Source: JAVKSL01 sp050744225 | GTDB taxonomy: Bacteria > Actinomycetota > Acidimicrobiia > Acidimicrobiales > JAJPHD01 | Direction: 5' to 3' | DNA length: 9,417 bases | Assembly (NCBI GenBank): GCA_050744225.1 | Contig: JBOGGT010000037.1 | Coordinates: forward strand, 1-9,417 | Part shown: piece by piece, positions 1 to 6,008 of the stretch | Numbering within the stretch: position 1 is the stretch's first letter | How the letters are laid out: each line of letters opens with the position of its first letter | Program-made: the position numbers and the translations under genes | The notes under the pieces: model-generated | Seen by the model: only the letters and a program-made list of their open reading frames with translations | The model's database searches: none | Told to the model about the DNA's origin: nothing

Positions 1-96
1 CCCGGGCCCGTCAAGCCCCCGACCGCCGCGCCCGGGCCCGTCAAGCCCCCGACCGCCGCGCCCGGGCCCGTCAAGCCCCCGACCGCCGCGCCCGGG
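1..96. repeat. 30-bp tandem repeat, 3.2 perfect copies, in frame
   Basis: Three identical 30-bp units occupy 1-30, 31-60 and 61-90, and CCCGGG at 91-96 starts a fourth. In the reading frame of the FAD enzyme each unit encodes PGPVKPPTAA, and every codon ends in G or C. The array sits just before the beta strand TIEVEV that leads into the GADG motif, a surface-loop position in this fold. The true copy number is unknown because the window begins inside the array. Confidence 0.95.
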
Positions 97-915
97 ACCA
101 TCGAGGTGGAGGTCACGGGCCTGGGCACCCTGCGCGCCCGCTACCTGATCGGTGCCGACGGCATGTGGTCCCCCACACGCAAAGCGCTAGGTGCCGCCGA
201 CGAGCCCGGATACCGGGGCGAATGGCACGCCTGCCGCCAGTACTTCACCAACGTCACCGGTCCCGCGGCCAACCAGCTCTGGGTGCTGTTCGAGCCGGAC
301 CTGCTCCCGGGCTACCTCTGGAGCTTCCCCTTGGCCGGAGGGCAGGCCAACGTGGGCTTCGGGATCCTGCGCGCCAGGACCACCATGCACGGCGCCGAGC
401 TGGCCCGGCTGTGGCCGCAGCTGCTGGCCCGGGACCACGTCGCCACCCTGCTCGGACCCGGAGCCGAGCCGGAGGCCTCGCACCGGGCGTGGCCCATCCC
501 CACCAGGGTGGGAGGCAGCGCCCTCAGCGCGGCGGGGGGGCGGGCGCTGTTCGTGGGCGACGCCGCCCGGGCGGGCGACCCGATGACCGGCGAAGGAATT
601 GCCCAGGCCCTGGAGACCGGGATCCTCGCCGCCCGCGCCATCCTCAGTGCCGGGGCGTTCCACCCGAGGCGAGCGGCCGCAGAGTACCGCCGCGCGGTGG
701 GCAGCGGCCTGGCAATCGACAACCGCCTGGCGGTGTTCCTGGCTCGCGCCCTGTCCCACCGCAAGGGCGCTCGCGTCGCCGTCCGGGTGGCTTCGTCCAC
801 CTCGTGGCGGGCGGAGCATTTCGCCCGATGGATGTTCGAGGATTACCCTCGCGCCCTGCCGGCCACCCCCTGGCGCTGGACCCGCCATCCCTTCAGCCAC
901 CCCGGGGCCTTTTAG
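1..915 (+). CDS. Geranylgeranyl reductase family FAD-dependent oxidoreductase (5' truncated)
   Basis: The frame is open from the first base, so the N-terminal FAD-binding Rossmann motif lies outside the window; 304 residues remain. Visible residues 1-32 are a proline-rich decapeptide repeat. They are followed by LIGADG at 49-54 (the GADG motif of the flavin monooxygenase fold), PGYLWSFP at 103-110 (the Y-x-W-x-F-P motif typical of geranylgeranyl reductases) with ANVGFG just after it, and GDAARAGDPMTGEGI at 186-200, which contacts the FAD ribityl/pyrophosphate. Family members reduce isoprenoid double bonds, for example of geranylgeranyl lipids or of menaquinone side chains (MenJ in mycobacteria). 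The substrate cannot be told from sequence. The stop is TAG at 913-915, with a hairpin beginning 10 bases later. The frame assignment is firm; a halogenase or other FAD monooxygenase role is less likely because of the Y-x-W-x-F-P motif. Confidence 0.88.
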   Translation, partial: PGPVKPPTAAPGPVKPPTAAPGPVKPPTAAPGTIEVEVTGLGTLRARYLIGADGMWSPTRKALGAADEPGYRGEWHACRQYFTNVTGPAANQLWVLFEPDLLPGYLWSFPLAGGQANVGFGILRARTTMHGAELARLWPQLLARDHVATLLGPGAEPEASHRAWPIPTRVGGSALSAAGGRALFVGDAARAGDPMTGEGIAQALETGILAARAILSAGAFHPRRAAAEYRRAVGSGLAIDNRLAVFLARALSHRKGARVAVRVASSTSWRAEHFARWMFEDYPRALPATPWRWTRHPFSHPGAF

Positions 916-924
916 GATCCCCAC

Positions 925-965
925 CTGTTGCGGTTTTCCACCTCAGATGTGGACAACCGCAACAG
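925..965. terminator. Hairpin after the FAD reductase gene, candidate terminator
   Basis: The arms CTGTTGCGGTT (925-935) and AACCGCAACAG (955-965) pair perfectly over 11 bp. After one mismatch, TCCAC/GTGGA (937-941/949-953) adds five pairs around a 7-nt loop. It begins 10 bases after the stop codon. No T-run follows, as is common for actinobacterial hairpin terminators. An 8-bp direct duplication AACAGTTG (961-968 and 969-976) overlaps the right foot. It could equally be a protein-binding dyad. Confidence 0.55.
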
Positions 966-1064
966 TTGAACAGTTGAAACCCGCAAACGCTGACCCCTCC
1001 CCGGCGCACCCCGGTTGACCTAAGCTCAGGGCCGAACCATCACCGATCGGAAAGGGGAACAGAC

Positions 1065-1514
1065 ATGAAGGGGTTCAAGGACTTCTTGCTCCGGGGCAAC
1101 CTGGTGACGGTGGCTGTGGGCCTGGTGATGGCCCTGGCCTTCGAGGCGGTGGTCAGCGCTTTCGTCAAGGCTTTCATCACTCCCGCCATCGGACTCGCCT
1201 CCGGGGGCAGTGGGGACTTCTCCGCCAGCGGCTTCCACGTGGGGAAGGTCCTGTTCCCCTGGGGGTCGTTCATCAACGCCATGATCACCTTTGTCATTGT
1301 GGCCGCGGTGGTCTACTTCTTTATCGTGGTTCCCTTCACCGGTCTGCTCAAGCGGATGGGCCTGTTCCAGGACCCGGCCTCGAAGCCCTGCCCCGAGTGC
1401 CTGTCCAATATCCCCGCGGCCGCAAGCCGCTGCTCGTTCTGCGCCTCGGTCCAGCCTGAGCCGCAGGTTTTGCCAGCCCCGCCGGACCCGGGACCGGCCG
1501 CCGAAACTCCCTGA
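1065..1514 (+). CDS. mscL: Large-conductance mechanosensitive channel MscL with C-terminal zinc ribbon
   Basis: MscL forms a homopentameric inner-membrane pore that opens under membrane tension to release solutes during hypo-osmotic shock. The 149-residue protein starts MKGFKDFLLRGNLVTVAVGL, matching the family N-terminal amphipathic helix and the RGN-x-V-x-x-A-V-G start of TM1 (about residues 12-44). After the periplasmic loop (45-65), TM2 runs about 68-92. The tail then carries CPEC (109-112) and CSFC (123-126), a four-cysteine zinc-ribbon-like motif, and ends in a Pro-rich stretch. E. coli MscL is 136 residues and lacks these cysteines. The start is set by the purine-rich GGAAAGGGG at 1049-1057, 7 bases before ATG. 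A TTGACC at 1015-1020 could be a -35 box, but no convincing -10 follows it, so I do not annotate a promoter. Confidence 0.95.
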   Translation: MKGFKDFLLRGNLVTVAVGLVMALAFEAVVSAFVKAFITPAIGLASGGSGDFSASGFHVGKVLFPWGSFINAMITFVIVAAVVYFFIVVPFTGLLKRMGLFQDPASKPCPECLSNIPAAASRCSFCASVQPEPQVLPAPPDPGPAAETP

Positions 1515-1538
1515 GCCGGCTGCGCAGCGACACCGACG

Positions 1539-1556
1539 GGCCTGGCGCGCCGGGCC
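1539..1556. terminator. Short GC hairpin between mscL and the DUF169 gene
   Basis: GGCCTGG (1539-1545) pairs with CCGGGCC (1550-1556) through seven pairs, including one G-U, around the tetraloop CGCG. It lies 24 bases after the mscL stop and 22 bases before the next ATG. There is no T-run, so it may be a weak terminator, an attenuating element or chance in GC-rich sequence. Confidence 0.3.
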
Positions 1557-1578
1557 GGACTGGGCCATGCTGTTGGCC

Positions 1579-2307
1579 ATGAGCCCTTGGAACGAACTGT
1601 CCGCATCCCTCACCGACGCCCTGCACCCGAGCGCCCCCCCGGTCGCAATCACCTTCTCAGCGGCAGCTCCGGAGGGGGTGGCCAGCTTCGACGCCCCGAT
1701 GCCCGCCCCCACTCCCGACGGTCGCACCGGACGGGTTGCAGCAGGGTGCGTGTTCTGGATGCGAGGGGCCGACGCCACCTTTTCCACCGCCCCCGCCGAC
1801 CACGCCAACTGCAGCGTGGGCAGCCTGACCCATGGGTTGTTGAGCCCCGCAGAGGCAGGCGGACGCGCGGACGTGGCCGCACTGGTCGCCAGCGGCTGGG
1901 TCACCGAGGACGTGTTCCCCACCATCCCGACGGTGAAGACCAGGCCGGGGGCGATCACCTACGGCCCCCTGGCGGATACGCCGATCGAGCCGGACGTAGT
2001 CCTGGTTCGAATGAATGCTCGCTCGTTGATGGTCCTGTCTGATGCCCTCCCCGGTCTGCGGGTCGAGGGCAAGCCCCAGTGCCACATCGTGGCCGTCGCC
2101 AAGGAAGAGGGAGAGGTGGTGGCCAGCACCGGATGTGCCCTCTCCCGGGCGCGCACCGGGATGCGCAGCACCGAGGTGACCGCGGCCATCCCCGCTGATC
2201 GCCTGGCCGAGGTGGTCGCCGCGCTGGAGGCCACCTCGGCCGCCGACGCCAGCGTGGCCGCCTACGCCAGCGAGGACGCACGGCGCTTCAGGGACCCTGC
2301 GGACTAA
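1579..2307 (+). CDS. DUF169 family protein (function unknown)
   Basis: The 242-residue protein has the layout of the DUF169 (COG2043) family: an N-terminal W-x-E-L helix followed by PPVAITF (20-26), the core GCVFW (56-60), and a Cys-containing segment HANCSVGSLTHGL (75-87). A central stretch with PLADTPIEPDVVLVRMNA (130-147) then leads to EGKPQCHIVAVA (163-174) and a late STGCALSR (183-190). It has four cysteines (57, 78, 168, 186). No signal peptide or membrane segment is visible, so it is probably cytosolic. No biochemical role is established for the family and I do not assign one. The start is uncertain: ATG 1579 fits the family N-terminus, ATG 1567 would add MLLA, and neither has a clear ribosome-binding site. 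The gene follows mscL by 64 bases and may be cotranscribed despite the hairpin between them. Confidence 0.85.
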   Translation: MSPWNELSASLTDALHPSAPPVAITFSAAAPEGVASFDAPMPAPTPDGRTGRVAAGCVFWMRGADATFSTAPADHANCSVGSLTHGLLSPAEAGGRADVAALVASGWVTEDVFPTIPTVKTRPGAITYGPLADTPIEPDVVLVRMNARSLMVLSDALPGLRVEGKPQCHIVAVAKEEGEVVASTGCALSRARTGMRSTEVTAAIPADRLAEVVAALEATSAADASVAAYASEDARRFRDPAD

Positions 2308-2364
2308 AACCGCTGGTCGTGGGTGGACACGGCGGGGCGGCGGCACAGGCTCCATTCCTATGAT

Positions 2365-2400
2365 TTGACAGGAGCGGGCGACGATGCTGTAATTACAGGC
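2365..2400 (+). promoter_or_regulatory. Strong sigma70/SigA-type promoter of nrdAB
   Basis: A perfect -35 TTGACA (2365-2370) is followed after exactly 17 bases by TGTAAT (2388-2393), one mismatch from the -10 consensus. Seven bases separate the -10 from the ATG at 2401, so transcription would start at or next to the A of the start codon. That makes the mRNA leaderless or nearly so, a common arrangement in actinobacteria. No Shine-Dalgarno sequence is needed on this reading; TTACAGGC is all that would lie upstream. Confidence 0.75.
2387..2398. promoter_or_regulatory. Perfect 12-bp palindrome over the nrdA -10 box, candidate operator
   Basis: CTGTAATTACAG is its own reverse complement and covers the whole -10 hexamer and the gap to the transcription start. 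A protein binding here would block RNA polymerase. It does not match the usual NrdR box (an ACAC...GTGT palindrome with an AT-rich core) or the actinobacterial SOS box, so the regulator is not identified. Confidence 0.45.
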
Positions 2401-4779
2401 ATGACGGCTGTAGACACCTACGCACCACCCCTCCGGACGGCTGAGCCCGAGACGAGCCCGATGCGCATCCGCAAGCGCAACGGAGCCCTGGAGGCGGTCG
2501 ATGTCAACAAGATCGTGCGGGCGGTGGCCCGCTGCGCCACGGGGCTGGAGGGGGTGGACCCGATGCGGGTGGCCCTGCGCACGATCAGCGGGCTGTGCGA
2601 CGGGGTCAGCACCGGCGAGCTGGACGCACTTTCGATCCGCACCGCCGCCGCCCTGACCTCCGAGGACCCGAGCTACTCCCGCCTGGCGGCCCGGCTGCTG
2701 GGCACGGTGATCGACAAGGAGGTCGCCAACCAGGACATCTACTCCTTCTCCCAGTCCATCGCCGCGGGGCACCGGCTCGGGGTGGTGGGCGACCGGACCG
2801 CCGCGTTCGTCGCATCCCACGCCCGCAAGCTGAACGACATGGTGGTGGCGGAGCGGTCCGACAACTTCGAGTTCTTCGGCCTGCGCACGGTGTACGACCG
2901 CTACCTGCTGCGCCACCCCGAGGGCCGCCTGGTGATCGAGACCCCGCAGTACTTCTTCGCCAGGGTGGCCTGCGGGCTGGCCGCGGGGGTGCGCGAGGCG
3001 CGGTCGCTCTACGAGCTGATGTCGGCGCTGGAGTACCTGCCCTCCAGCCCGACGCTTTTCAACTCGGGGACTACCCACACCCAGATGTCGTCCTGCTACC
3101 TGCTGGACTCTCCCGCCGACGAGCTGGACGCCATCTACGGGGCCTACACCGACATAGCCAGGCTGTCCAAGCACGCCGGGGGGATCGGGGTGGCCTTCCA
3201 CCGGGTGCGCTCTCGGGGCTCGCTCATCCGCGGGACCAACGGGCTGTCCAACGGGATAGTTCCCTGGCTCAAGACCCTGGACGCCTCGGTGGCTGCGGTC
3301 AACCAGGGGGGCCGGCGCAAGGGCGCGGCGTGCGTCTACCTGGAGAGCTGGCACGCGGACATCGAGGAGTTCCTGGAGTTGCGGGACAACACCGGCGACG
3401 ACGCCCGGCGGGTCCGCCACGTCAACATCGCCAACTGGGTCCCCGACCTGTTCATGACCCGGGTGGAACACGATTGGATGTGGAGTCTGTTCGACCCCAA
3501 AGTGGTTCCGCAGCTGTCGGACCTGCACGGGTCGGAGTTCGAGGAGGCCTACCTGTCGGCCGAGGCCGCCGGGCTGTTCGAGCGCCAGGTCCCGGCCAGG
3601 GCCCTGTTCTCCCGGATGATGCGCACCCTGGCAGAGACCGGCAATGGCTGGATGACCTTCAAGGACACCGCCAACCGGACCTGCAACCAGGCCGCATCGT
3701 CGGGCAACGTGGTCCACCTGTCCAACCTGTGCACCGAGATCCTGGAGGTCAACTCGGACTCGGAGACCGCGGTGTGCAACCTCGGTTCGGTGAACCTGGC
3801 CCGGCTGGTGGTCGGCGGGGCGTTCGACTTCGAGCGCCTGGGCAAGATCGTGCGCACCGCGGTCCCGTTCCTCGACCGGGTGATCGACCGCAACTACTAC
3901 CCGACTGAGCGGACCGCTCTGTCGAACGCCCGGTGGCGCCCGATCGGCCTGGGGGTCATGGGCCTAGCCGACGTGTTCTTCCAGCTGGGACTGGCCTTTG
4001 ACAGCACCGAGGCCGCGGGGCTGTCCCGTCGCATCTCCGAGGAGGTCTACTTCCACGCCCTGTGGGCGTCGTGCGAGCTGGCCGAGGCTTCCGGCCCCCA
4101 CGCCGCATTCTCCGAGACCCACGCCGCAGCCGGCAGGCTGAGCTTCGACCTGTGGGGGGTTTCGCCTTCTGAGCCGGCCCGGTGGGTTTCTTTGCGCGAG
4201 CGGATCACCCGGTTCGGGCTGCGCAACTCGTTGCTGATCGCCATCGCTCCCACCGCCACCATCGCGTCGATTGCCGGGTGCTACGAGTGCATCGAGCCCC
4301 AGGTGTCCAACCTGTTCAAGCGCGAGACCCTTTCGGGCGAGTTCTTACAGGTCAACACCTACCTGGTGCGCGAGCTCCAGCGCCGGGGGCTGTGGAACGA
4401 GGAGGTCCGCGCCCAGATCAAGCGGGCCGACGGCTCGGTGGCTGAGGTCACGGGGCTGCCCGAGGCGCTCCGCTCGGTCTACCGCACCGCGTGGGAACTG
4501 CCGATGAGGGCGCTCATAGACCTGGCCGCGGGCAGAGGCCCATTCATCGACCAGAGCCAGTCGCTCAACCTGTTCGTCGCCTCCCCGACCATCGGGAAGC
4601 TCTCCTCGATGTACCTCCACGCCTGGAAGTCCGGAGTCAAGACCACCTACTACCTGCGCTCACGGCCGGCAACGCGCATCGCCGCGGCTGGCGGGCCGGC
4701 TGGCTCGGGGGGTTCGGTCGATGCGGCCGCGGTGGCTTGCTCGTTGGAGAACCCCGAGACCTGCGAGGCGTGCGACTGA
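2401..4779 (+). CDS. nrdA: Ribonucleoside-diphosphate reductase, class I, alpha subunit
   Basis: NrdA reduces ribonucleoside diphosphates to deoxyribonucleotides using a thiyl radical generated by NrdB. The 792-residue protein carries one ATP-cone (about 21-110, with the KRNG motif at 25-28), then the ten-stranded barrel. The catalytic set is visible: C232 and C459 (redox pair, equivalent to E. coli C225/C462), N442-L-C444-T-E446 (radical cysteine and partners, equivalent to N437/C439/E441), and the radical-relay tyrosines Y750-Y751 in KTTYYLRSR. The tail ends in CEACD, with C788/C791 as the thioredoxin-reducible pair. Sequence style (ENPETCEACD end, SNLCTEI) resembles Chlamydia- and Pseudomonas-type NrdA, but with a single ATP-cone. 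ATG 2401 is chosen because the promoter ends immediately before it; an in-frame ATG at 2323 lies upstream of the -35 box. The stop shares one base with the nrdB start. Confidence 0.95.
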   Translation: MTAVDTYAPPLRTAEPETSPMRIRKRNGALEAVDVNKIVRAVARCATGLEGVDPMRVALRTISGLCDGVSTGELDALSIRTAAALTSEDPSYSRLAARLLGTVIDKEVANQDIYSFSQSIAAGHRLGVVGDRTAAFVASHARKLNDMVVAERSDNFEFFGLRTVYDRYLLRHPEGRLVIETPQYFFARVACGLAAGVREARSLYELMSALEYLPSSPTLFNSGTTHTQMSSCYLLDSPADELDAIYGAYTDIARLSKHAGGIGVAFHRVRSRGSLIRGTNGLSNGIVPWLKTLDASVAAVNQGGRRKGAACVYLESWHADIEEFLELRDNTGDDARRVRHVNIANWVPDLFMTRVEHDWMWSLFDPKVVPQLSDLHGSEFEEAYLSAEAAGLFERQVPARALFSRMMRTLAETGNGWMTFKDTANRTCNQAASSGNVVHLSNLCTEILEVNSDSETAVCNLGSVNLARLVVGGAFDFERLGKIVRTAVPFLDRVIDRNYYPTERTALSNARWRPIGLGVMGLADVFFQLGLAFDSTEAAGLSRRISEEVYFHALWASCELAEASGPHAAFSETHAAAGRLSFDLWGVSPSEPARWVSLRERITRFGLRNSLLIAIAPTATIASIAGCYECIEPQVSNLFKRETLSGEFLQVNTYLVRELQRRGLWNEEVRAQIKRADGSVAEVTGLPEALRSVYRTAWELPMRALIDLAAGRGPFIDQSQSLNLFVASPTIGKLSSMYLHAWKSGVKTTYYLRSRPATRIAAAGGPAGSGGSVDAAAVACSLENPETCEACD

Positions 4780-5882
4780 TGGCCGCTGCCCAGACCTCCG
4801 TCAACGCCCCCAGTGCACCGGCCCAACGGGCGCCGGGCCAGCTGGCGCCGGGCCGCTCACCGGGAACCGCTCCCGCCCAGCGGGCGCTGCTCGACCCCGG
4901 CCTCGACCTCACCTTGCGCCCGATGCGCTACCCGCACTTCTACGACCGCTACCGCGACGCCATCCGCAACACCTGGACGGTGGAGGAGGTCGACCTCTCC
5001 GACGACTTGGTAGACCTCTCCCGGCGGCTGCTGCCCTCCGAGCGACACCTGGTCCGCCGGCTGGTCGCCTTCTTCGCCACCGGCGACTCGATCGTGTCCA
5101 ACAACTTGGTCCTCAACCTGTACCGCCACATCAACTCCCCCGAGGCCCGGATGTACCTGTCGCGCCAGCTGGCCGAGGAGGCGCTGCACGTGCAGTTCTA
5201 CCTCACCCTGCTCGACACGTACCTGGCCGATGAGGCAGAACGGGTAGAGGCTTTCGCCGCGGTGGAGAACGTGCCCTCGATCCGGGCCAAGGCGGAGTTC
5301 TGCTTTCGCTGGATCGACTCGATCGCCAAGCTGGACAGGCTGGAGACGGTCGGCGACCGGCGCGCCTTCCTGCTCAACCTGGTCTGCTTCGCCGCCTGTA
5401 TCGAGGGGCTGTTCTTCTTTGCCGCCTTCGCATACGTGTACTTCCTGCGCTCCAAGGGCCTGCTGAACGGGCTGGCGGCGGGGACCAACTGGGTATTCCG
5501 GGACGAGAGCGCGCACATGGCGTTCGCCTTCGACGTGATCGACACCGTGCGCCGCGAGGAGCCTGGGCTGTTCGACTCGGGCTTCGCCGCCCAGGTCACC
5601 ACCATGTTGGAAGAGGCGGTGGACGCCGAGGCCGCCTTCGCCGAGGACATGCTCTCGGAGGGCGTGCCCGGCCTCTCGCTGGCCGACACCAGACGTTACC
5701 TGGAGTACATCGCCGACCAGCGCCTGGTGCGCCTGGGCCTGCCCCGCCGGTTCGGCTCGTCCAACCCATTCGGCTTCATGGAGCTGCAGGACGTGTCGGA
5801 GCTGGCCAACTTCTTCGAGCGGACGGTGTCGGCCTACCAGATGGGAGTCGAGGGTACGGTTGCCTTCGATGAGGAGTTCTGA
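4779..5882 (+). CDS. nrdB: Ribonucleoside-diphosphate reductase, class I, beta subunit
   Basis: NrdB holds the dimetal centre that makes the radical used by NrdA. The 367-residue protein starts at an ATG overlapping the nrdA stop (TGATG), which indicates translational coupling. Residues 1-36 are a low-complexity Ala/Pro/Gln tail. The metal ligands are D103 (TGDSIVSNN), E134 and H137 (EEALH), E209 (CIEGLFF), and E243 and H246 (RDESAH). Y141 sits seven residues after E134, the place of the E. coli radical Tyr122. In the otherwise similar Chlamydia R2 this is Phe and the first ligand is Glu, so this protein reads as a tyrosyl-radical (class Ia-like) R2 rather than class Ic. Y353 near the C-terminus fits the radical-transfer tyrosine, and the last residues (FDEEF) would dock into NrdA. 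The metal (Fe or Mn) cannot be read from sequence. Confidence 0.95.
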   Translation: MAAAQTSVNAPSAPAQRAPGQLAPGRSPGTAPAQRALLDPGLDLTLRPMRYPHFYDRYRDAIRNTWTVEEVDLSDDLVDLSRRLLPSERHLVRRLVAFFATGDSIVSNNLVLNLYRHINSPEARMYLSRQLAEEALHVQFYLTLLDTYLADEAERVEAFAAVENVPSIRAKAEFCFRWIDSIAKLDRLETVGDRRAFLLNLVCFAACIEGLFFFAAFAYVYFLRSKGLLNGLAAGTNWVFRDESAHMAFAFDVIDTVRREEPGLFDSGFAAQVTTMLEEAVDAEAAFAEDMLSEGVPGLSLADTRRYLEYIADQRLVRLGLPRRFGSSNPFGFMELQDVSELANFFERTVSAYQMGVEGTVAFDEEF

Positions 5883-5909
5883 CGGCACTTATTCGGGGAC
5901 GCTGCCGGG

Positions 5910-6004
5910 CCGAGCCTGGACCGGGGGCCGAGCCTGGACCGGGGGCCGAGCCTGGACCGGGGGCCGAGCCTGGACCGGGGGCCGAGCCTGGACCGGGGGC
6001 CGAG
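5910..6004. repeat. 18-bp tandem repeat, 5.3 copies, between nrdB and the LigD-type polymerase gene
   Basis: Perfect units of CCGAGCCTGGACCGGGGG occupy 5910-5927, 5928-5945, 5946-5963, 5964-5981 and 5982-5999, with CCGAG at 6000-6004 as a partial sixth. The array fills most of the 126-base gap after the nrdB stop. It is open in the frame of the downstream gene, where each unit encodes PSLDRG with all third positions G or C. The final GGGGG (5995-5999) lies nine bases before the GTG start and probably serves as its ribosome-binding site. Confidence 0.95.
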
Positions 6005-6008
6005 GGCG

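Noticed and set aside
1015..1043. Promoter for mscL based on TTGACC
   Set aside because: No -10-like hexamer lies 16-18 bases downstream; TAAGCT at 1021-1026 directly abuts the supposed -35.
2323..2400. Upstream in-frame ATG giving an 818-residue NrdA
   Set aside because: It lies upstream of the TTGACA/TGTAAT promoter, the extra residues match no family sequence, and the promoter places the transcript start at ATG 2401.
1657..3717. 686-codon open frame on the minus strand opposite the DUF169 and nrdA genes
   Set aside because: It lies antisense to two well-supported genes, has no recognisable domain, and is expected from high GC content. The 343-codon frame opposite nrdB (4857-5888) is rejected for the same reason.
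4779..5882. Class Ic (Mn/Fe, tyrosine-free) NrdB
   Set aside because: Despite overall similarity to Chlamydia R2, the radical position is Tyr141 and the first ligand is Asp103.
5910..6004. CRISPR-like array
   Set aside because: The units are directly abutting with no spacers and are only 18 bp, so this is a minisatellite. The same holds for 1-96 and 9350-9417.
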